Positions 1 through 4,344 of a stretch of DNA of 5,286 nucleotides are shown here, in pieces (the first letter of the stretch is position 1; each line of letters begins with the position of its first letter). A program made the translations under genes and the position numbers. Location: assembly GCA_030840185.1 (NCBI GenBank), contig JAUZFY010000135.1:1-5286 (forward strand), in the 5' to 3' direction. This DNA comes from Microbacteriaceae bacterium. GTDB taxonomy: Bacteria; Actinomycetota; Actinomycetes; Actinomycetales; Microbacteriaceae. The notes under the pieces were generated by a model. The model had not been told where the DNA came from and searched no databases. It worked only from the letters and a program-made list of their open reading frames with translations.

Positions 1-1114
1 GTTCGAGGGAGATCTGGCCGTCGACAACGCCCTGGTAGAGCAGATCCATCCGGTGTTCGACCGAGCCGATTCCGTTCGGAATCTTGGAGAAGTCGCCGAG
101 GCCCATGTCCTTCTGGCCCTTCATGCAGAACGGGCAATGGTCGGTCGAGACCATCTGAATGTCGTTAGTGCGAAGGCTCTGCCACAGGTGATGCTGATGG
201 CCCTCTTCCCGCGACCGAAGCGGAGTGGAGCACACCCACTTGGCCCCCTCGAATCCGGGAGCGCCGAGCTGCTCCTCGAGCGAGAGGTACAGATACTGCG
301 GGCAGGTTTCCCCGAACACGTTCTGCCCGCGACCCCTGGCGTTGGCGATCTGTTGGACGGCCTGCTTCGCGCTCACGTGCACGACGTAGAGCGGTGCACC
401 GGTGAGGTCTGCGAGCATGATTGCGCGGTGCGTGGCCTCCTCCTCCGCCTGCCAGGGCCTGGTAAGCCCGTGATAGTACGGCGACGTGTTTCCGGCAGCG
501 ACCGCCTGTTGAACGAGAAGATCGATGACCGACCCGTTCTCGGCGTGCATCATGATCATCGATCCGTTGGACGCCGCCCGTTGCATCGCCTTGGTTATCT
601 GCCCGTCGTCGGAGAGGAACACCCCCTTGTATGCCATGAACAGCTTGAAGCTAGAGACACCCTCCTTGAGCAACTCGTCCATTGCGACGAGCGATGAATC
701 CTGCACATCGCTGAGGATCTGGTGGAACCCGTAGTCGATGGCGCACTGCCCGTCGGCCTTGGCGTGCCACAGGTTGTACTGGTCGATCACGTTCTCGCCG
801 GCGTACTGCACGACGAAGTCGACGATGGATGTGGTGCCGCCCCAGGCGGCGGCCCGGGTTCCGGTTTCGAACGTATCGCTCGCGAAGGTTCCCCCGAACG
901 GCATCTCCATGTGCGTGTGCGCGTCAATTCCGCCCGGAATCACGTAGCGACCCGTCGCGTCGATGACGGTGTCAACATTGGCCTCGAGGTCGAATCCCAG
1001 GAGGGTCGAGCCCGGCGCGAGCACGCCGGCGATGGTTTCGCCGTCGATGAGCACGTCCGCAGCTGCCGTCCCGGTCGAGTTGACGACGGTTCCATTCTTG
1101 ATCAGCGTCTTCAT
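1..1114 (-). CDS. hydA: Dihydropyrimidinase / D-hydantoinase (3' part outside window)
   Basis: Cytosolic zinc-dependent cyclic amidohydrolase that opens dihydrouracil, dihydrothymine or 5-substituted hydantoins to the N-carbamoyl amino acid, the second step of reductive pyrimidine catabolism. The visible 371 residues show the full metal site of the family. H66 and H68 lie in GGIDAHTHMEMP, the carboxylated lysine is K157 in SSFKLFMAYKG, H190 is in MMHAEN, H246 in VVHVSA and D325 in STDHCPF. Tyr162 fits the substrate-contact tyrosine. Members are usually about 460-480 residues, so roughly 90-110 C-terminal residues lie beyond position 1. The ATG at 1114 is preceded by AGGAGA (1121-1126) with 6 nt spacing, and the protein begins with the usual KTLIKNGTVVN strand. 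It follows the beta-ureidopropionase gene by 87 bp in the same direction, which fits a shared pathway. Dihydropyrimidinase versus hydantoinase preference cannot be decided from sequence. Confidence 0.95.
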   Translation of the reverse strand, partial: MKTLIKNGTVVNSTGTAAADVLIDGETIAGVLAPGSTLLGFDLEANVDTVIDATGRYVIPGGIDAHTHMEMPFGGTFASDTFETGTRAAAWGGTTSIVDFVVQYAGENVIDQYNLWHAKADGQCAIDYGFHQILSDVQDSSLVAMDELLKEGVSSFKLFMAYKGVFLSDDGQITKAMQRAASNGSMIMMHAENGSVIDLLVQQAVAAGNTSPYYHGLTRPWQAEEEATHRAIMLADLTGAPLYVVHVSAKQAVQQIANARGRGQNVFGETCPQYLYLSLEEQLGAPGFEGAKWVCSTPLRSREEGHQHHLWQSLRTNDIQMVSTDHCPFCMKGQKDMGLGDFSKIPNGIGSVEHRMDLLYQGVVDGQISLE

Positions 1115-1132
1115 GAACTGTCTCCTGTCTTA

Positions 1133-1154
1133 CCGAGCTCGCAGGCTCGCTCGG
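1133..1154 (-). repeat. Inverted repeat with alternative pairings ahead of hydA
   Basis: CCGAGC at 1133-1138 can pair with GCTCGG at 1149-1154. The overlapping CGAGC at 1134-1138 can instead pair with GCTCG at 1145-1149. The two pairings exclude each other. The element sits 7 bp upstream of the hydA Shine-Dalgarno sequence in the transcript. It could tune hydA translation or mRNA processing, but in GC-rich DNA short stems arise often, so function is only inferred. Confidence 0.35.
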
Positions 1155-1166
1155 CGCTGGGGTCGC

Positions 1167-1186
1167 GCAATCGCTGGCGCGATTGC
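1167..1186 (-). repeat. Perfect 8-bp inverted repeat (stem-loop or operator) between the two catabolic genes
   Basis: GCAATCGC (1167-1174) and GCGATTGC (1179-1186) are exact reverse complements around a TGGC loop. The element starts 16 bases after the stop of the upstream amidohydrolase gene. No U-rich tract follows on the minus strand, so it is not a typical intrinsic terminator. It may act as an mRNA stabiliser or processing hairpin, as a partial attenuator, or as a DNA operator. The GATTGC half-site recurs in the promoter region of the upstream gene (2140-2159), which favours a protein-binding site. Confidence 0.5.
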
Positions 1187-1201
1187 CATAGCTCCACCGC
1201 G

Positions 1202-2050
1202 CTACGGCTTAGGGATGGACGTGTACGACTCCGGGCGGCGATCGCGGTAGAACTGCCAACTGTTTCGCACCGAGCGGATCATGTCGAGGTCGAGGTCCCG
1301 GATGACGACCTCCTCGATCTCCCCGCTTCCGTAGTCGCCGATGACGTTGCCCTGCGGGTCAACGAACTGGCTGTTGCCGTAGAACGTGACCGCGAGTTCG
1401 CCGTATTCGTTGTCCTCCCGACCGACCCGGTTGGGAGCGGCCACGAAGTATCCATTGGCCCCGGCAGCGGCGGGCTGCTCGATCTCCCAGAGGCGATTGG
1501 AGAGGCCGGGCTTCGTGGCATTCGGGTTGAACACGATCTGAGCCCCATTGAGACCAAGCTCGCGCCATCCCTCGGGAAAGTGCCGGTCGTAACAGATGTA
1601 GACGCCGAAGGGTCCAACCGCGGTGTTGAACACCGGGTAGCCGAGGTTGCCCGGGCGGAAGTAGAACTTCTCCCAGAACTTGTCGAGGTGCGGAATGTGG
1701 TGCTTGCGATACTTGCCGAGGATCGAGCCGTCGGAGTCGACGACAACTGCGGTGTTGTAGTAGACGCCAGGCATCTCCTCCTCGTAAATGGGGAGCACCA
1801 TCACGAGATCGAGTTCCTTCGCGAGAGCGGCGAACCGCTGCACGATCGGCCCGTCGGCCGGCTCGGCGTAGGCGTAGTACTTGGCGTCCTCCGTGATGCC
1901 GAAGTACGGACCGTAGAAGAGTTCCTGGAAGCAGATGATCTGCGCGCCCTGCGCCGCGGCATCCCGGGCAAACTGCTCGTGTTTGGCGATCATGGAGTCC
2001 TTGTCACCGGTCCATGTGGTCTGGGTGATCGCTGCGCGTACGACAGTCAT
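1202..2050 (-). CDS. Beta-ureidopropionase-like carbon-nitrogen hydrolase (nitrilase superfamily)
   Basis: Cytosolic amidohydrolase expected to cleave N-carbamoyl-beta-alanine or N-carbamoyl-beta-aminoisobutyrate to the beta-amino acid, CO2 and NH3, the step after dihydropyrimidinase. The 282-residue protein is normal length for a single nitrilase domain. The catalytic triad is visible: E43 in CFQELF, K116 in YRKHHIP and C153 in YICYDRHFPE. E127 in FWEKFYF fits the family's second conserved glutamate. Segments such as the GNLGYPVFNTAVGPFGV stretch and the IEQPAAAGANGYFV stretch resemble beta-ureidopropionases. N-carbamoylputrescine amidase is the main alternative, but adjacency to hydA argues for the pyrimidine role. 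The ATG at 2050 is chosen because GGAGG lies 5 nt upstream and the first beta strand (TVVRAAITQ) begins directly. The frame stays open upstream to an ATG at 2209, but that extension has no family character and overlaps the transporter end. Confidence 0.9.
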   Translation of the reverse strand: MTVVRAAITQTTWTGDKDSMIAKHEQFARDAAAQGAQIICFQELFYGPYFGITEDAKYYAYAEPADGPIVQRFAALAKELDLVMVLPIYEEEMPGVYYNTAVVVDSDGSILGKYRKHHIPHLDKFWEKFYFRPGNLGYPVFNTAVGPFGVYICYDRHFPEGWRELGLNGAQIVFNPNATKPGLSNRLWEIEQPAAAGANGYFVAAPNRVGREDNEYGELAVTFYGNSQFVDPQGNVIGDYGSGEIEEVVIRDLDLDMIRSVRNSWQFYRDRRPESYTSIPKP

Positions 2051-2128
2051 CTCGGCCTCCATTGCTGCTGGTTTTGTTTTGCTCGCCGTAACGGTTCTCG
2101 CGGGTATTTCGCTTATGGCGTTGGCGTA

Positions 2129-2157
2129 AACATAGGTGTGATTGCAATCTAGGGCAA
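2129..2157 (-). promoter_or_regulatory. Candidate sigma70-type promoter for the amidohydrolase-hydA unit
   Basis: On the minus strand TTGCCC (2157-2152) and TATGTT (2134-2129) are separated by 17 bp, giving a start near 2122 and a leader of about 70 nt. It lies in the 155-bp gap after the transporter gene. The boxes match the consensus only moderately, and read-through from the upstream operon is also possible. The -35 box overlaps the repeated GATTGC sites. Confidence 0.4.
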
Positions 2158-2159
2158 TC
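2140..2159. promoter_or_regulatory. GATTGC repeat cluster overlapping the -35 box, candidate operator
   Basis: On the minus strand GATTGC occurs at 2159-2154 and again at 2149-2144, exactly 10 bp apart, about one helical turn. The second copy forms the perfect palindrome GATTGCAATC (2140-2149). The cluster covers the -35 box and the upstream part of the spacer of the candidate promoter, where a bound repressor would block RNA polymerase. The same half-site builds the inverted repeat at 1167-1186. The binding protein is not identifiable from this window. Confidence 0.4.
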
Positions 2160-2179
2160 ATCCGCGCTCCCGTGGTCAA

Positions 2180-2198
2180 CGCATCCCGGGCGGACGCG
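2180..2198 (-). terminator. Weak candidate hairpin after the transporter gene
   Basis: In the minus-strand transcript CGCGUCC (2198-2192) pairs with GGAUGCG (2186-2180) through seven pairs including one G-U, with a 5-nt loop, starting 8 bases after the transporter stop codon. Only two U residues follow, so intrinsic termination would be inefficient. It may instead mark the mRNA 3' end as a stabilising hairpin. Confidence 0.3.
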
Positions 2199-2205
2199 GT
2201 TCCAG

Positions 2206-3480
2206 TCACAGAGGACGCAGGCGCAGCGACACGAGAGCCAGCACCCCGCAGATGAGGTAGAGCGCGGCCTGGCCATCGAGCACCACGACCACTCCGAGGC
2301 GATCGGCGACCAACCCCCCGAGCAGCAGCCCGACCCCCTGGGCCGCTTGAGCGGAGGTTCCGACGGTGGCGACCACGCGCCCCATCGCAAGCTGCGGGGT
2401 CACCGTCTGCAGCATTGTCATCATCCCGGCCCCGACCGCGACCGCGGGGATGCCCATCGCGATGAAGAAGGCGACATAGAAGGCAATCCGCGTAGTGACT
2501 GGCGAAAAGTTCCAGGTAGCGAGGGCGAGCACGCCGAACAGGATGAAGCCCCAGCCGATGAGCACGCGACTGCTGAGCCGGCGAGCGAGAACGCCAACGA
2601 TGAGGCCACCGAGCACCCCACCGATCGCCTGGACCCCGCGCAGCAGACCGACCTCCGCCTCCGAGGCGTCCAGAATCCGAACGACGTACACGACGAAGAG
2701 CACAAGGAAGATCCCCTGCGCCACGGACGCCACCGCTTCGATGGCCAGCAGGGCAGATAGTGGGCGGTTGCGACGGATCGTCGCGAATCCGCCAAGAAGT
2801 TCGCGGACGAAGCCGACCGGATGCGCCGGCACCGCGTCACCGGCGGCCGTCGACACCGCGTCCGCTGCAGGCACCGGACGGCTCGGCCGGCTCAACCAGA
2901 CCAGAATCGCGCTGAGCAGGTAGCTTGCGGCATCCAACATCACCACGCCGACGAGTCCTGAGGTCACGAATACGAGACCGCCGATCGGCGCCCCGACGAG
3001 GCGCGACAGGTTGTCACTCACCGCAATGAGGGAATTGGCCGAACCAAGCTGCGCGGTCGGCACGAGCCGCGGCAGCAGGGAATACCGCGCGGGATTGAAC
3101 CCTGCGGCGAGCGCGGCCTGCACGGCGGCGATGACGTAGACGATCCAGATGCGGTCGGGAGTGACAAAAAGCAGCGGGAGAAGCGCGATCCCCTGCGCGA
3201 CGTTCACGACGATCATGGTGCGGCGATGGTCGAACCGGTCCACAAACACACCGAGGAGTGGACCGAGAACGAGCACCGGAACCAACTCGGCCAGGAAAAC
3301 AGTCGACGTGCCGATCGCCGAGCCGGTGATCGCAAACACGTACAGCGGCAGCGCAATCATGAGCAGCCAGTCCCCGGTATCCGAGATGAGGCCGCTCAAC
3401 CAGACGAGACCGAATTCGCGCCCCCGAAGCGGAGACCGAACCTTCCCGGCCGAGGCGGTCATCGGGGCCGGCGCGGTCAT
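2206..3480 (-). CDS. Major facilitator superfamily exporter (MFS_3 / EntS-like)
   Basis: Inner-membrane secondary transporter of 424 residues with about 12 hydrophobic segments in two halves. The halves are roughly residues 24-197 and 226-420, joined by a polar Ala/Pro-rich loop at about 198-224. The loop between helices 2 and 3 carries a motif A variant, G77-V-F-V-D81-R-F-D-H-R86-R87, typical of drug:proton antiporters. The N-terminal stretch around LVWLSGLISDTGDWLL and the FNPARYSLLPRLV segment are typical of the MFS_3 group, which includes EntS-like and macrolide exporters. The substrate cannot be read from sequence. The ATG at 3480 overlaps the regulator stop as ATGA, so translation is probably coupled, and no strong Shine-Dalgarno sequence is visible. 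A second in-frame ATG at 3462 is possible. The frame is open upstream to 4143, but that part is antiparallel-free shadow of the regulator gene in another frame. Confidence 0.88.
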   Translation of the reverse strand: MTAPAPMTASAGKVRSPLRGREFGLVWLSGLISDTGDWLLMIALPLYVFAITGSAIGTSTVFLAELVPVLVLGPLLGVFVDRFDHRRTMIVVNVAQGIALLPLLFVTPDRIWIVYVIAAVQAALAAGFNPARYSLLPRLVPTAQLGSANSLIAVSDNLSRLVGAPIGGLVFVTSGLVGVVMLDAASYLLSAILVWLSRPSRPVPAADAVSTAAGDAVPAHPVGFVRELLGGFATIRRNRPLSALLAIEAVASVAQGIFLVLFVVYVVRILDASEAEVGLLRGVQAIGGVLGGLIVGVLARRLSSRVLIGWGFILFGVLALATWNFSPVTTRIAFYVAFFIAMGIPAVAVGAGMMTMLQTVTPQLAMGRVVATVGTSAQAAQGVGLLLGGLVADRLGVVVVLDGQAALYLICGVLALVSLRLRPL

Positions 3481-3486
3481 CGGGGC
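3455..3486. repeat. 14-bp tandem direct repeat carrying two transporter start codons
   Basis: GCGGTCATCGGGGC occurs at 3455-3468 and 3473-3486, 18 bp (six codons) apart. Each copy contains an ATG of the transporter frame on the minus strand, producing the N-terminus MTAPAPMTA. The right copy also contains the TGA stop of the regulator. The likely origin is a small in-frame duplication at the junction of the two genes. Confidence 0.75.
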
Positions 3487-4106
3487 GCGTCCGGGTGCAG
3501 GAATGCGGTAAGAGCGAGATGCACGATCTCGCTGCCCCCTGGTGGATCCGTCCGGGTAAGGGCGATGTACGGGCGGATGAGGTCGTCGAGGTGCCGGCCG
3601 AGCTCGTTGAGTTCGGCCGCCGTCATCCGAAGCGCATAGGTCGCGACGGACGCCGCCTCCCGCCATTCGGTCGGGATGTCGGCCTCCACGGCCAGCGCTT
3701 TCTTCTGCACCCGCGCGCTCTCGTCGATCTGACCCTCGGTGAGGAGCCTCTCGACCGCCCTCGTTGCCGGATCGTTCCCGTCCGCAGCGCGGAATTCGAA
3801 TCCCGTGGCGGCGCTGCGCCAGGGACGTTCGCGCCCGTCGGTCGACTCGAGCGCCTCCACGAGACCAAACCGGGCGAGCGAGCGCAGGTGATAGCTGCAG
3901 TTCGACGGGGTGGAGCCGACGGCCGCCGCGCACGCACTCGCGGTCTGGGCGCCGAACGCCATCAGGTGATTGAGGATGGCCCGCCGCAGAGGATGGGCGA
4001 GCGCTCGCAAGGTCCGTGCGTCCGACACACGCTGTCGATCCTCGGGCTGCGCCCGCCGTTGTGCGGCGTGCGAAGCCGACTCCGATCCGGCAGATGTGAA
4101 AGACAT
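3477..4106 (-). CDS. ArsR-like winged helix-turn-helix transcriptional regulator
   Basis: Cytoplasmic DNA-binding protein of 209 residues, probably a repressor of its own operon and the coupled transporter. The winged-helix domain spans about residues 25-106. LRALAHPLRRAILNHL (33-48) is the typical first helix, TPSNCSYHLRSLARFGLVE (66-84) holds the recognition helix, and the wing lies around RERPWRSAATGFEF (92-105). The C-terminal half (about 112-209) is helical and probably forms the effector or dimerisation part, as in regulators paired with MFS exporters. The only cysteines are C59 and C70, and the ELCVCDL metal motif of ArsR/SmtB sensors is absent, so metal sensing is not supported. The ATG at 4106 has no Shine-Dalgarno sequence; it lies 7 nt after a -10 box, which implies a leaderless mRNA. 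The stop overlaps the transporter ATG by 4 bp. Confidence 0.88.
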   Translation of the reverse strand: MSFTSAGSESASHAAQRRAQPEDRQRVSDARTLRALAHPLRRAILNHLMAFGAQTASACAAAVGSTPSNCSYHLRSLARFGLVEALESTDGRERPWRSAATGFEFRAADGNDPATRAVERLLTEGQIDESARVQKKALAVEADIPTEWREAASVATYALRMTAAELNELGRHLDDLIRPYIALTRTDPPGGSEIVHLALTAFLHPDAPR

Positions 4107-4114
4107 GTTTCACA
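4095..4114. promoter_or_regulatory. Palindromic operator over the regulator start site
   Basis: TGTGAAA (4095-4101) and TTTCACA (4108-4114) form a perfect 7-bp inverted repeat with a 6-bp spacer, close to two helical turns in total length. It covers the end of the -10 box, the presumed transcription start and the ATG of the ArsR-like gene. A dimeric winged-helix protein bound here would block its own transcription, so negative autoregulation is the natural reading. The repeat is seen directly; the binding partner is inferred. Confidence 0.6.
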
Positions 4115-4142
4115 CTATAGGAGCGCGCGGAGCACCAGTCCA
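4114..4142 (-). promoter_or_regulatory. Promoter of the regulator-transporter operon, probably leaderless
   Basis: On the minus strand TGGACT (4142-4137) and TATAGT (4119-4114) are separated by exactly 17 bp. Seven bases separate the -10 box from the A of the ATG at 4106, so transcription should start at or next to the initiation codon. No purine-rich ribosome binding site exists in the short gap, which agrees with leaderless translation, common in actinobacteria. Confidence 0.6.
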
Positions 4143-4164
4143 CCTTTCGCCTCGAACAGTGGAC
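4138..4164. repeat. Inverted repeat GTCCAC-N15-GTGGAC in the divergent promoter region
   Basis: GTCCAC at 4138-4143 and GTGGAC at 4159-4164 are exact reverse complements with half-site starts 21 bp apart, two helical turns. The left half overlaps the -35 box of the regulator promoter. It could bind a regulator or be chance; nothing else supports it. Confidence 0.3.
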
Positions 4165-4198
4165 GAATTGGTCTCATCACTTGCCTCTCCTGGCTGAA

Positions 4199-4244
4199 CC
4201 CCGCACCGGATTAGACTTGGCACCGACAGGCCCCCGCACCGGAT
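4199..4244. repeat. 13-bp direct repeat flanking the candidate promoter of the binding-protein gene
   Basis: CCCCGCACCGGAT occurs at 4199-4211 and again at 4232-4244, with starts 33 bp apart, about three helical turns. The first copy abuts the candidate -10 box TAGACT (4212-4217). The second lies at the head of the leader and forms the left arm of the hairpin at 4234-4253. The arrangement suits either a DNA operator pair or a duplicated RNA segment. Confidence 0.6.
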
Positions 4245-4344
4245 GTGGTGCGGTGCGTCGTTCCGGGATCTGGGGCGGCAGGTCTACCGCCGGCCAGTAG
4301 CGCACGGCGAGCGACAATGTCCGCATACCTCCGGAAGGCCAACC
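4212..4344 (+). promoter_or_regulatory. Candidate -10 box and structured 5' leader of the binding-protein gene
   Basis: TAGACT at 4212-4217 is a plausible actinobacterial -10 box, with no good -35 box 16-19 bp upstream. Transcription from it would start near 4224 and give a leader of about 120 nt. CCGCACC (4234-4240) pairs with GGTGCGG (4247-4253) as a perfect 7-bp hairpin. GGCGG (4274-4278) can pair with CCGCC (4287-4291), and GTGCG (4253-4257) with CGCAC (4301-4305). UUCCGG (4261-4266) is an exact complement of CCGGAA (4331-4336), which contains most of the Shine-Dalgarno sequence GGAAGG (4333-4338). This could switch translation off. No known riboswitch class was recognised. The rest of the divergent gap shows nothing beyond the sites listed. 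Confidence 0.4.

Noticed and set aside
53..697. Plus-strand open frame of 214 codons inside hydA
   Set aside because: Antisense to the metal-site region of dihydropyrimidinase, with low-complexity Arg/Gly/Leu/Val content and no family resemblance.
722..2152. Long plus-strand open frame (476 codons) antisense to the amidohydrolase and hydA
   Set aside because: It lies opposite two well-supported minus-strand genes, has no recognisable domain and no convincing ribosome binding site. Long antisense frames are expected where third positions are G/C rich.
2051..2209. Earlier start at 2209 (or 2062) for the beta-ureidopropionase-like gene
   Set aside because: The extra residues show no nitrilase similarity, and the 2209 start overlaps the transporter stop. 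GGAGG is correctly placed only for the ATG at 2050 and overlaps the ATG at 2062.
3481..4143. N-terminal extension of the transporter frame by 221 codons
   Set aside because: This stretch is Arg/Gly/Ala-rich and overlaps the regulator gene in another frame. The transporter begins properly at 3480 with the ATGA overlap and the first membrane helix follows.
4212..4344. Cobalamin riboswitch in the binding-protein leader
   Set aside because: The SBP fold is BtuF-like, so this was considered. The plus strand lacks a B12 box and the GCCACTG element. AGACCTGCC on the minus strand (4279-4287 region) matches only the end of a B12 box, with a 4-nt insertion, and lies on the wrong strand.
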